DNA of 64,000 nt from Pigmentiphaga kullae (GTDB lineage: Bacteria > Pseudomonadota > Gammaproteobacteria > Burkholderiales > Burkholderiaceae_B). The stretch covers positions 682,001 through 746,000 of the forward strand of contig NZ_SGXC01000001.1 in NCBI RefSeq assembly GCF_004216695.1, in the 5' to 3' direction. Made by a program: the position numbers and the translations under genes. Of this stretch, positions 7,908-16,331 are shown piece after piece (the first letter of the stretch is position 1; every line of letters starts with the position of its first letter). Under the pieces are notes generated by a model. It searched no databases, was not told where the DNA came from, and saw nothing but the letters and a program-made list of their open reading frames with translations.

Positions 7908-9104
7908 ATGATTCCACTGGATCAACGTCTGGCCCACCGGATTTCCCGTGCCGAGCTGGAACGGCGCTGGGCATCCGTGCGCCGTGAAATGGAATCGCAA
8001 GGCATCGACGTCCTGGTCATGCAGAACAGCAACGAGCACAACGGCGGTTATGTGCGCTGGTTCACCGATGTCGCGGCCCGTCATGGCGTTCCGATCACGG
8101 TTGTCTTCCCACGCGTCGGCCGGATGATCGTCGTGACATCGGGACCGCGGGGCGGCCGACAGATGCCGGCCGACGATGGCTCGGACCTGTTCAGGGGAGT
8201 CGCCGCGGTGTTGACGGGCCCGTACGGCACCGCGGAGTGCACCACGGACGAGATCGATGGCCGGCTGGCGGCAGGCGCGATCGCCGATCATCCTCATGCG
8301 ACCATCGGCATCATCGGCCAGGGGGCGATCCGATGGAGCTTCGGAGAATGCCTGCGGCGTTCCTTCCCGGATAGCGCTTTTGTCAACGTGTCCGCCATGG
8401 TCGACGGGATAAAAGCGGTCAAGAGCGCCGAGGAGATCTCGCTGATCGAGCGATCGGCGGCACTGCAGGACGAAGTATGGGCGGAGGTCCTCAACATCGT
8501 GAAACCGGGCATGCGCGAGGTCGATGTCGCATCGCATGCGTTCGCCCATGCGCAGCGTCTGGGCAGCACGGACGGGCTGATACTGACCGGTTCGGCGCCT
8601 TTGGGCACGCCGGCAATCAAAGGACACCGCCACTTTCAGAACCGGGTGCTGCAAAAAGGCGACCATTTCACCATGCTCATCGAGGTCAACGGACCCGGCG
8701 GCTACTACACCGAACTGGGACGGACCTGCGTGCTCGGCAAGGCCTCGAACGAATTGCGCGACGAATTCCGGATAGCCGTCGAGGCCCAGGCCGCCACCAC
8801 CGGAAAACTGCGTCCCGGCGCCACCCCGGCGGACATCTGGCATGCGCACAACGCCTTCATGCGCAACGTCGGACGCCCTGAAGAAAAGCGGCTCTTCAGC
8901 CACGGCCAAGGCTATGACCTGGTGGAACGCCCCTCGCTGCGCGATGACGATCCCATGGCGCTCGCGGCGGACATGAACATCGTCGTGCATCCCACCTATC
9001 GCACCGCATCGGTGTACAGCTGGGTATGCGACAACTACCTGATCGGCGCTGGCGGCGCGCGACGGCTGCATCGATCGGCACAGGTCATTACGGAACTGGA
9101 ATGA
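7908..9104 (+). CDS. M24-fold (creatinase/aminopeptidase P-like) hydrolase with altered metal site
   Basis: A 398-residue two-domain protein: an N-terminal creatinase-type domain (to about residue 165) and a C-terminal pita-bread M24 domain. True M24 peptidases use Asp, Asp, His, Glu and Glu. Here both Asp positions read Glu (LIEVNG and GYYTELGRT), the His is kept (SHGQGYD), the first Glu is replaced by His (IVVHPTY) and the last position reads Cys (VCDNY). Creatinase, a non-peptidase of similar length, also lost these ligands and shares the GYYT-x3-RT pattern. I infer a C-N or related hydrolase acting on a small molecule, probably the ligand of the preceding Bug receptor. The exact reaction is unknown. 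Confidence 0.72.
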   Translation: MIPLDQRLAHRISRAELERRWASVRREMESQGIDVLVMQNSNEHNGGYVRWFTDVAARHGVPITVVFPRVGRMIVVTSGPRGGRQMPADDGSDLFRGVAAVLTGPYGTAECTTDEIDGRLAAGAIADHPHATIGIIGQGAIRWSFGECLRRSFPDSAFVNVSAMVDGIKAVKSAEEISLIERSAALQDEVWAEVLNIVKPGMREVDVASHAFAHAQRLGSTDGLILTGSAPLGTPAIKGHRHFQNRVLQKGDHFTMLIEVNGPGGYYTELGRTCVLGKASNELRDEFRIAVEAQAATTGKLRPGATPADIWHAHNAFMRNVGRPEEKRLFSHGQGYDLVERPSLRDDDPMALAADMNIVVHPTYRTASVYSWVCDNYLIGAGGARRLHRSAQVITELE

Positions 9105-9407
9105 GGCGGATGTCCGCGCGGGCGCTCATTCGGCAATCGCTTGTACGCGCTGCGCCAGCAACGCCCCCCAACCGCCGCGTGCATAAGGAGATGTGTGCTG
9201 CGTTGAAGGTCTCTATCGAGGGCCATGGAAAAAACTGGAGGATCAAGAACGCTTCCATGTAGCATATGCTGCTGCTTGGCTTTGGGCATCCGACTGCGTC
9301 CTTGCAGCACTCAATCACCTTTAGCAGGAACCGATTTACCCACCACGCCAAAGATCACCGGGCCTCCTGCAAATTCGCTATTGATCTGAAAGCATGCTTG
9401 TCTTCAC
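9105..9407. other. Intergenic stretch with no recognised gene
   Basis: About 300 bp between the M24 gene and the ABC exporter. It is lower in G+C than its neighbours and short reading frames cross it, but none has a recognisable protein motif or a convincing ribosome site. It may hold the exporter promoter; I see no clear Fur site or strong -35/-10 pair. Confidence 0.5.
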
Positions 9408-11150
9408 GTGACGAAACCCGTTTCCCCGCACCGCCCACCTCCCATCGGCCTGGGCACCGCAGCCCGCGACCTCTACCGCGCCCTATGGCGCCACGCAGCC
9501 GGCGTTCGCCCCCACATGCTCGGCGCCGCCGGTTTGCTCTCGGCAGCCCAGCTACTCCGCCTGACCATGCCCTGGCTGGCCGCACAGGCCATCAACGCCC
9601 TGCAGCAAGGCGACATGCCAACAGCCGGCCGCTGGATCGCCTACCTGGTCGGCGTCTACCTCCTGTCCTGGCTCCTCCACGGCCCCGGCCGCATCCTGGA
9701 ACGCAACGTAGGCGTCCGGGTCCGCGAACGCCTGGCCGACCAACTCTACGCCCGCATCGCCGCCGCCCCGCTCGCCTGGCGCGACGGCCGGCACTCCGGC
9801 GAACTCCAACACCGCGTCGTCCAATCCAGCCGCGCCCTGTCCGACTTCGCCCAGAACCAGTTCGGCTACCTGCAAAGCGCCTTCAACTTCGTCGGTCCTC
9901 TGGTCGCCCTGGCCTTGCTGTCGCGCACCAGCGGCACCATCGCCATCACCGGCTACGTCATCATCGCGCTGATCATCATGCGCTTCGACCGCGCGCTGAT
10001 GCAGCTTGCCCGCGCCGAGAACGACGCGGAGCGACGCTATGCCGCCGCGCTGCTGGACTTCGTCGGCAACGCCGGCACGGTGATCGGCCTGCGGTTGCAA
10101 TCGGCCTCGCGCAAGGTGCTCGGCCGCCGCATGCAGGCGGTGATGGCGCCGCTGCGCCGCGCGGTCATGGTCACGGAAGGCAAGTGGTTCACCGTGGACA
10201 TACTCGGCATGGGGCTCACCTGGATACTGGTGGTGGTCTACGTGCTGCAATCGCGGCAGCCCGGGCAGGCGGTGATGCTGGGCACGGTCTTCATGATCTA
10301 CCAGTACGCCCAGCAGGCCGCGACGGTGGTGGGCGCGATGGCGTCGAACTTCCAGAGTTTCGCGCGCATGCATACGGACTACGGCAGCGCGGAGCCGATC
10401 TGGGAAGCGCCCGGCGACCCCGATGCGGTGGTGCCGGCCGTGGTGCGCGACGCGCCATGGCAAACGCTGGAGCTGCGCGGCGCCACCTGGCGCTATGCCG
10501 ACGACGCGCGCGGCGGGCTGCATGGGATTGATCTGCTGCTGCGACGAGGATCGCGGGTGGCGCTGATCGGTCCGAGCGGGGGCGGCAAGAGTACGTTGCT
10601 GCGCATGCTGGCCGGCCTTTATCCGCCGCAGCAGGGCGAACTGTTGCGCGACGGCCTGACGGTGGATTGGGCCGGACTGCGCACCTTGGCCACGCTGATC
10701 CCGCAGGAGGCCGAGGTGTTCGAAGCCACCGTGGAGGAGAACCTTACCTTCGGCGAGCCGGCCGACGCGGCGGCGCTGCAATCGGCCGTGCATGCGGGGG
10801 TGTTCGACGAGGTGCTGCAACGCCTGCCCGAGGGTTTGGCCAGTCCGCTGAACGAACGCGGCGGCAATCTTTCGGGTGGCCAGCGGCAGCGGCTGGCCCT
10901 GTCCCGCGGCGCGCTGGCGGCGCAAGGGAGTTCGCTGCTGTTATTGGACGAGCCCACCAGCGCGCTCGACCCGCAGGCCGAGGGCCGGGTGTTCGACCGC
11001 ATGGTGGCGGCGTTCCCGTCGGCCTGCATCGTGGCCTCGGTACACCGGCCCAGCCTGCTCGAACGGTTCGACACCGTTGTCGTGATGGAAGCCGGCAAGG
11101 TGGTCGATGCCGGCCCGCGTGACCAGGTGCTGGCCAGGCGCAATCCCTAG
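9408..11150 (+). CDS. ABC exporter, fused membrane and ATPase domains
   Basis: A 580-residue half-transporter with an N-terminal six-helix membrane domain (about residues 30-310) and a C-terminal ATPase. The ATPase shows Walker A GPSGGGKST, signature LSGGQRQR, Walker B LLLLDEPTSALD and the switch histidine in ASVHRPS. It would work as a dimer in the inner membrane. The start is uncertain: GTG 9408 is the first start in the open frame and has no good ribosome site. Its stop overlaps by four bases the stop of the convergent TonB receptor gene at 11147, so the two sets are packed tail to tail. Export or import of a siderophore is a reasonable guess from that neighbour, but nothing in the sequence proves it. 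Confidence 0.85.
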   Translation: MTKPVSPHRPPPIGLGTAARDLYRALWRHAAGVRPHMLGAAGLLSAAQLLRLTMPWLAAQAINALQQGDMPTAGRWIAYLVGVYLLSWLLHGPGRILERNVGVRVRERLADQLYARIAAAPLAWRDGRHSGELQHRVVQSSRALSDFAQNQFGYLQSAFNFVGPLVALALLSRTSGTIAITGYVIIALIIMRFDRALMQLARAENDAERRYAAALLDFVGNAGTVIGLRLQSASRKVLGRRMQAVMAPLRRAVMVTEGKWFTVDILGMGLTWILVVVYVLQSRQPGQAVMLGTVFMIYQYAQQAATVVGAMASNFQSFARMHTDYGSAEPIWEAPGDPDAVVPAVVRDAPWQTLELRGATWRYADDARGGLHGIDLLLRRGSRVALIGPSGGGKSTLLRMLAGLYPPQQGELLRDGLTVDWAGLRTLATLIPQEAEVFEATVEENLTFGEPADAAALQSAVHAGVFDEVLQRLPEGLASPLNERGGNLSGGQRQRLALSRGALAAQGSSLLLLDEPTSALDPQAEGRVFDRMVAAFPSACIVASVHRPSLLERFDTVVVMEAGKVVDAGPRDQVLARRNP

Positions 11151-13597
11151 AAGTCGATGGTGGCCGACAGCACGACCGCGCGCGGCAGGCCGAGATAGGC
11201 GGATTGCCAGGTGCCTATCGTCCAATAGCGTTTGTCGAAGGCGTTCTCGAGCATCGCCCGGAAGGTCACGTTGCGGTCCATGACCCGGGTGGCCCAGCGC
11301 GCGCCGAAGTCGAAGCGGGTCCAGCCCGATACGCGCGTGGCGTTAGCGCCGTCGGCGTATACCGAGCCGGTATGGATGGCGGCGGCGGTCAGGGTGACGC
11401 CGGCCAGCGCGGGCACGTCCCACTCCAGCCCGACGTTGGCGGTCATGCGCGGCACGCCCACCGGGTCCTTGCCCGTCGTGGCCGCGGAGTTGGTCCGGGT
11501 CATCTCCGCATCCATCCACGCCAGGCTGCCCAGCATGCGCAAGCCGGGCGTCACTTCGCCCCAGACGTTCAGCTCCACGCCGCGATGCCGCTGTTCGCCG
11601 TTCGCCTCGTAGCGGTTGGTGGCCGGGTCGAGCAAGCCGCTGGGTTTGCGGATCTGGAACAGGCTGACGGATGTCGCCAGGCGCCCCCAGTCGCGCTTGA
11701 TGCCGACTTCGGCCTGGCGGGTTTTCAGGGGCTTGAGGACTTGTCCGGCATTGGCCACGCCATCCGGCGCGGTACCGCCCTGGGCCAGCCCTTCGACGTA
11801 GTTGGCGTACAGCGAGACGTTGTCCCAGGGTTTGACGACGATGCCTGCCAGCGGTGTGACGGCGGACTCGTCGTACTGGCCGGCGGTGGCCGGGAAGTTC
11901 TGCACCTTGACCTGTTGGTGGCGCAGCCCCAGCGTCAGCAGGATGCGGTCATCCGCGAAACCCAGCGTGTCGGCGAAGCCAATGCTGCGCAATCGGGTTT
12001 GCGATGCCGGCTGTGCGGCCACGCCGGGAATGCCGTCCGGTTGGGGGTAGATGACGGGGTCGTAGATGTTCGACTCGAACGTCGCCACCGATGTCGAGAA
12101 ACCATAGGCAACGTCGCGCTTCAGGGTGTTCGCGCTGAGCGCCCAGCGATGCGAGACCGGTCCGGTCCGCAGGCGTCCGCGCACGCCGGCCTCGGCCGAG
12201 GTCGTATGCAGGTCGAAGGCGGAGGCCGCGGCGTTCTGCGTGGTGTCGCCGTCGGCCGACATCAGGTAGATGTTGCCCCCTATACCGCCGTGCCAGCCGC
12301 GGGAGCGGCCTATCGCGGCATAGGCCGTCGCGTCGTCGGCCAGGTCGTATTCAACGCGGGCCGCCAGGGTTTCGTCGCCGCTGCGCAGATAGCTCCAGGG
12401 CTGGCCGAAGTTCGTGCTGCCGGCGGGTGCCGGCAGGGACACGCCGGGCGCCACGGCGAAGCTGCTCAGGACGGTGCGTACCGCGTGACCCCGGTGCGAC
12501 TGCTTGACGTAGTCCAGCGACGCGCGCAGCCGCTGCCCGCGATAGTCCAGGGCAACGGCGCCCATGCCCATCTGTTCGTCCTGGTGGTCGCGTGCGGTAT
12601 CGCCCCGCCGCAGGACGCCGTTGACCCGCACGCCGAACTCGCCGTCGGCGCCGAACCGGCGGCCCACGTCGGCATGCAGGCCGATGCGCGAATCCGAGAA
12701 GTAGCTGGTCGTAAGCCGCGTCAACGGCGCGTCGTCCGCGCGCTTGGTCAGGATGTTCACGGCGCCGCCCGCCGCGCCGCTGGGCGACATGCCGCTCAGC
12801 ATCGCGCCCGGCCCCTTGAGCACTTCGATGCGGTCCATGAATTCGGCCGCACTGCGATACTGCGCAAGCAGTCCGGGCAGGCCATTGAAGGCGATTTCGT
12901 CGGTGGCCAGATCGAAGCCGCGGATGCGCAGCGTGTCGGTCGAATCGCCCTCGCCGCCCACCACCCGCACCGACGCATCGTTGCGGGCCAGGAAGGAGGC
13001 CACGCTGCGGGGCAGTTGATCTTCGACGGCCTGCGCGGTGTAGCTGACGACGTTGAAGGGCGTATCCATGAAATCGGTGTCGCCCAAGAGGCCGAGGCCC
13101 CCGCCGCGCGCCACCAGCCCGCCGGCATAGGCGGGCGGACGCTCGCCGCCCAGGGCATCGGCGCGCGCCGTCACCGTCACGGCCGGCAGGGTCGTGACGG
13201 CATCCGATCCGCGCACCACCGTCATCGCCGAGGCGCCGCTGCGCACGGCAACCAGGCCCGAGCCTTCCAAGGCATGCCGCAACGCCTGCTCCAGGGTCAG
13301 GGCCCCATTCAGCGCGGGCGCCTGGCGGCCGTCCAGTAACCCGGCCTCGCCGCCGATGGAAACACCGAACTGCCTGGACAACGCGGCCAGCGTCCTGGCC
13401 AGGGGCTGGGCGGGCAGCGACAGATCGACAGGCGTCGAGGCGAGCGCGGGCTGGGGCTGGGCCCGGACGGACCCGGCCGGCAGCAGGCCCGCGGCGCCGA
13501 CGGCGCAGGCCAGAAGAAACGGAGCCATGGCCGCGCCATGGCGGCTGCGCCGGGCGGCGAACGGTCGGAAGAATCGGGAAGCGTCGTGTGCGGTCAT
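11147..13597 (-). CDS. TonB-dependent siderophore receptor with N-terminal signalling (STN) domain
   Basis: Outer-membrane receptor of the FecA/FpvA transducer class, about 816 residues. After the signal peptide comes an STN signalling domain (PAQPLARTLAALSRQFGVSI, about residues 60-130). A plug follows, with IRGFD and DRIEVLKGPGAMLSG, then a long beta-barrel ending in the outer-membrane signature LSATIDF. STN domains touch a FecR-type anti-sigma factor when ligand binds, and genes for FecR and a sigma factor lie directly upstream in the same direction. The ATG at 13597 was chosen because the signal peptide fits it, but no strong ribosome site is visible and an earlier start at 13669 cannot be excluded. 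The siderophore is not known. Confidence 0.9.
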   Translation of the reverse strand: MTAHDASRFFRPFAARRSRHGAAMAPFLLACAVGAAGLLPAGSVRAQPQPALASTPVDLSLPAQPLARTLAALSRQFGVSIGGEAGLLDGRQAPALNGALTLEQALRHALEGSGLVAVRSGASAMTVVRGSDAVTTLPAVTVTARADALGGERPPAYAGGLVARGGGLGLLGDTDFMDTPFNVVSYTAQAVEDQLPRSVASFLARNDASVRVVGGEGDSTDTLRIRGFDLATDEIAFNGLPGLLAQYRSAAEFMDRIEVLKGPGAMLSGMSPSGAAGGAVNILTKRADDAPLTRLTTSYFSDSRIGLHADVGRRFGADGEFGVRVNGVLRRGDTARDHQDEQMGMGAVALDYRGQRLRASLDYVKQSHRGHAVRTVLSSFAVAPGVSLPAPAGSTNFGQPWSYLRSGDETLAARVEYDLADDATAYAAIGRSRGWHGGIGGNIYLMSADGDTTQNAAASAFDLHTTSAEAGVRGRLRTGPVSHRWALSANTLKRDVAYGFSTSVATFESNIYDPVIYPQPDGIPGVAAQPASQTRLRSIGFADTLGFADDRILLTLGLRHQQVKVQNFPATAGQYDESAVTPLAGIVVKPWDNVSLYANYVEGLAQGGTAPDGVANAGQVLKPLKTRQAEVGIKRDWGRLATSVSLFQIRKPSGLLDPATNRYEANGEQRHRGVELNVWGEVTPGLRMLGSLAWMDAEMTRTNSAATTGKDPVGVPRMTANVGLEWDVPALAGVTLTAAAIHTGSVYADGANATRVSGWTRFDFGARWATRVMDRNVTFRAMLENAFDKRYWTIGTWQSAYLGLPRAVVLSATIDF

Positions 13598-13691
13598 GGT
13601 GAAAGAACTGAACGTGTCATGCAGAAGACACGCCACGGCGCATTTGCCCCCCCTCCCCACTTGCAACAAAAAGCAACTTCGCCGGCGGGAA

Positions 13692-14714
13692 TCAACCGCG
13701 CGCCCGGATCTCGATACCCTGCTCGTCCGCGGGCATCACCCGCACCGGCAGCATGTGCGCCAGGCTGTCGAGAAAGGACTGAGGGTCCTTCAGCAAATAG
13801 CTGCCGGTCACCCGCATCTCGCGCAGGGCCGCATCCCGCGGGGACAACCTCAGGGGGCGAGACAGGTAGTCGTTCCACCGGGATACGACTTCCGGCAGCG
13901 GCGTGTCGCGGAAGAACAGCCATCCCTGCCGCCAGCCGCCAACTTCGCCCGGATCCACCGGACGAGGCGAACCGACCCCCCGGCCGTCGATGTCGGCAGC
14001 CTGGCCCGCCTCCAAAAAAACGGAAGGCGCCGGATCCGCCGCCTGGCCGTTCTCCGCGCCCCACACGGCGACCCGGCCTTCGGCGACCTCCACCCGCATG
14101 CGGGCCTCGCGGGTGGAAACCGTGAACACGGTGCCGACCACGCGCACGCGGCCCCAATCCGTTTCCACCCAGAATGGGCGCTCGGCGTCGGACGCCACGG
14201 AGAACCGCGCCTCGCCCTCGGTCAACCTGACGGTTCTCCTGGCACGCAAGAACGTCACCTGGGCCGCGGTACGCGCGGACAAGTCCACGCTGCTGCCGTC
14301 CGGCAACGCCTGCGTCATCCGTTGCGCGCGTCCGGTTCGCAGCGCAATCTCGTACACCGGCAGCCGCCATGCCCAGCGCCCGCCCACGCCCAACAGCCCC
14401 AGGCCCACCCCCACACCGGCCAAGCCAAGCGCGCGGCGCCGCAGGCGCTGCCTCTGCGCCGCGCTGGCGGGCTTGGCGATTTGCGAGCGCAGGGCACCCG
14501 GCTCGGTGGCATTCCAGATACGCTGCGCGGTCAAGGCGGCTTCGGCGTGTTCGGACGAGGACTCGCGCCACGTTTGCAGCGCCAGCTCGGCACGCTGGGC
14601 GGCGGCCGCATCCCCATGGTGAATGCGGCCGATCAGGATCAGCGCGTGCTCGACCAACTGGCGTGGCGCGCGCCGCTCTTCGCGGTCGAACAGGGGGACA
14701 GGCTTCGGTGCCAT
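13692..14714 (-). CDS. FecR-type anti-sigma factor / sigma regulator
   Basis: Inner-membrane regulator linking an outer-membrane receptor to an ECF sigma factor. It has an N-terminal DUF4880 cytoplasmic part (residues about 8-80, with QTWRESSSEHAEAA), one membrane helix (GLAGVGVGLGLLGVGGRW) and a periplasmic FecR domain (LPDGSSVDLSARTAAQV, and VVGTVFTVST). The C-terminal part should bind the STN domain of the receptor encoded next. Two starts are possible: ATG 14714, used here, or TTG 14732, which would overlap the sigma-factor stop and has a GGGGA just upstream. The gene order sigma-FecR-receptor is the classical iron-starvation cell-surface signalling arrangement. Confidence 0.9.
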   Translation of the reverse strand: MAPKPVPLFDREERRAPRQLVEHALILIGRIHHGDAAAAQRAELALQTWRESSSEHAEAALTAQRIWNATEPGALRSQIAKPASAAQRQRLRRRALGLAGVGVGLGLLGVGGRWAWRLPVYEIALRTGRAQRMTQALPDGSSVDLSARTAAQVTFLRARRTVRLTEGEARFSVASDAERPFWVETDWGRVRVVGTVFTVSTREARMRVEVAEGRVAVWGAENGQAADPAPSVFLEAGQAADIDGRGVGSPRPVDPGEVGGWRQGWLFFRDTPLPEVVSRWNDYLSRPLRLSPRDAALREMRVTGSYLLKDPQSFLDSLAHMLPVRVMPADEQGIEIRARG

Positions 14715-14728
14715 GGCGTGAACGGGCT

Positions 14729-15205
14729 TCAATCTTCCCCGGGAGCATAGCCCGCGCAGTCGAGCAGCGCGCGCGCCATCTGCCGCTCCACCGTTCGCAC
14801 GGTCATGTCCATGTGCGCGGCGGTCTGCGCATAGCTCATGCCATGGATGCGCACCAGGATGAACACGTCGCGCCGCCTGGACGGCATGCTCTTCAACAGG
14901 ACCAGCAAACGTTCGAGCTGCTGCCGGGCGCCGACCTCGCGCTCCACCGACGGCCGGCTGTCGTCGCCCACCAGCGCCAGTGTTTCCAGCACCCTTGCCT
15001 CGACCGCGCTGCGCAGACGCAATGTCGCCAGGATGTTGCGGCCGGCCTGGTACAGCACCGCGCGGGGCTCGAATATGGGGGCGCCGGTGCGCTGCAATGC
15101 CAATACCCGGGCATAGGCCTCCTGCACGACATCCGCTGCCGTGTCGCCATTTCCCGCCCGGCGGGTGAAATAGCGCAACAGCTCGCGGTAGTAGCGCTCG
15201 TGCAT
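14729..15205 (-). CDS. ECF sigma factor, FecI type
   Basis: A sigma-70-family ECF factor of about 158 residues that should direct transcription of the receptor gene downstream when the siderophore is present. The region 2 segment (YYRELLRYFTRRAGNGDTAA, then DVVQEAYARV) and the region 4 segment (MPSRRRDVFILVRIHGMSYA, then TVRTVERQMARAL) are clear. The ATG at 15205 is used because an upstream extension in the same frame would run through the AT-rich Fur-like box and gives a low-complexity Asn-rich leader. The next gene follows closely, so sigma and anti-sigma are probably translated together. Confidence 0.9.
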   Translation of the reverse strand: MHERYYRELLRYFTRRAGNGDTAADVVQEAYARVLALQRTGAPIFEPRAVLYQAGRNILATLRLRSAVEARVLETLALVGDDSRPSVEREVGARQQLERLLVLLKSMPSRRRDVFILVRIHGMSYAQTAAHMDMTVRTVERQMARALLDCAGYAPGED

Positions 15206-15255
15206 AGGGGTTCGGGTGCGCCGTGGGGAGCGGGGCGCAGAAGCTTTGGTGAAAG

Positions 15256-15274
15256 GTAATTGATTATTATTATT
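15256..15274 (-). promoter_or_regulatory. Candidate Fur box for the first iron cassette
   Basis: Minus-strand AATAATAATAATCAATTAC agrees with the 19-bp Fur consensus GATAATGATAATCATTATC at 14 positions. It stands out as an AT island in G+C-rich DNA, 51-69 bp upstream of the sigma-factor start, where the promoter should be. Iron-bound Fur repression of the cassette is inferred. Confidence 0.65.
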
Positions 15275-15573
15275 GTTTGAACAAGCCTTGCTTGGCAAGT
15301 TGCCCGTGGATGCGGACCCGCGCCTACTCCGGCACGTGAACCCTTTCCTTGATGTGCTTCAGATTGGCCACGATCGTGAAGGTCATGATGACCAGCAGCG
15401 CGTCGTAGCGGGGAATGCCGGTCAGGCCTGGCCGGTCGCGGCCGAGCAGCAGATGGGCATCGAGCGCGCTCAGGCGCAGCGACGAGGGACGGGATGGAAG
15501 GCTCACGTCTCGGCCGAATCGTATGAATCCTAGCCGGGATTGTGCCTCAACTATGGGACGGAGCCGGCGGCCG
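15275..15573. other. Intergenic stretch with a possible gene remnant
   Basis: About 300 bp between the Fur box and the racemase gene. On the minus strand an open frame ending with a stop at 15324 gives LLVIMTFTIVANLKHIKERV near its end. That looks like a membrane helix followed by a basic tail, as in the C-terminus of an inner-membrane protein. No start, ribosome site or family could be recognised. It may be the tail of a decayed gene or chance. Confidence 0.25.
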
Positions 15574-16299
15574 TCATGCCAATGCCCGCCTCGCCAGTTC
15601 CCGGGCCGACAACCGCCCCGGGTCATACAACCGGCATTCCGTCGGCACATCACTCGCGCCCAGCGCCAGCGGAATCTCCGTGCACGCCATCAGGAAACCC
15701 GTCACGCCGGTACGCCCGCGCATCCGTAGCAATGCACTGGTAAAGCAGGCTCGCCCCAGTTCGCTGTCGCCCGCCTTCACCCCGTCGTAGATGCCCCGCA
15801 TGACCAGATCCAGCTCGTCGCCATCCGCCGCCCTGCACGCGATCCCCACCCGAGCCAACGCTTCGGCATAGACGCCCGACTTCACCGTCCCGGCCGTGGA
15901 CAACAGCCCGACTTCCGTCTCGCCTTGTCCAACCAGATAGTCTGCCGTGGCATCGCCGATGTGCAGCAGCGCCATGTCCGGATGCATGCGCCGCAACTCG
16001 GCATGCCACGCATGCGCCGTATTGCACGACATCGCAACCACCCTGGCCCCCAGCGCCCGCAGCCCGTCCATCTGCCCGGACAACGCATGCAGCACGCGCC
16101 CGTACTCGTCCCGCGCCCCCAACAGCGCCGACGTCCTGTCGGGCACCGGCAACTGGAACAGATAGTGGGGCGGGAAGCGCTGGTCGGTCACGCCTGCCCC
16201 GCCCGCCTCGATCAGCCGCGCGCATTCATCCAGGAACAGGCCGACATAGTGCGCCCCCGCGAACGGGCCCATGCCCCCGATGATGCCGACTGGAACCAC
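15574..16299 (-). CDS. Aspartate/glutamate racemase family protein
   Basis: A 241-residue cofactor-independent racemase/isomerase of the Asp/Glu superfamily. The two catalytic cysteines are C92 (MSCNTAHA) and C206 (ACTEIPL), and the N-terminal motif GIIGGMGPFAG is typical. GTG 16299 was chosen because it begins just before the conserved first strand and avoids overlap with the upstream Bug gene; an AGAAG lies nearby as a weak ribosome site. It follows the Bug and argininosuccinate-lyase-like genes on the same strand, so it likely inverts an acidic amino acid or its derivative produced by that lyase. Members also include hydantoin racemase and maleate isomerase. Confidence 0.85.
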   Translation of the reverse strand: MVPVGIIGGMGPFAGAHYVGLFLDECARLIEAGGAGVTDQRFPPHYLFQLPVPDRTSALLGARDEYGRVLHALSGQMDGLRALGARVVAMSCNTAHAWHAELRRMHPDMALLHIGDATADYLVGQGETEVGLLSTAGTVKSGVYAEALARVGIACRAADGDELDLVMRGIYDGVKAGDSELGRACFTSALLRMRGRTGVTGFLMACTEIPLALGASDVPTECRLYDPGRLSARELARRALA

Positions 16300-16331
16300 G
16301 TTCTTCTGCCCCTGTGCTGCATGCCGTGCGT

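Noticed and set aside
11204-13339. Long open frame of 711 codons on the plus strand across the first TonB receptor gene
   Set aside because: It mirrors the receptor gene, has no family motif, and is rich in His, Arg and Gly as expected for an antisense shadow in G+C-rich DNA. The minus-strand receptor has clear STN, plug and barrel signatures.
15206-15298. Longer N-terminus for the first ECF sigma factor
   Set aside because: It would run through the Fur-like box and encode a low-complexity Asn run; ATG 15205 fits the family.
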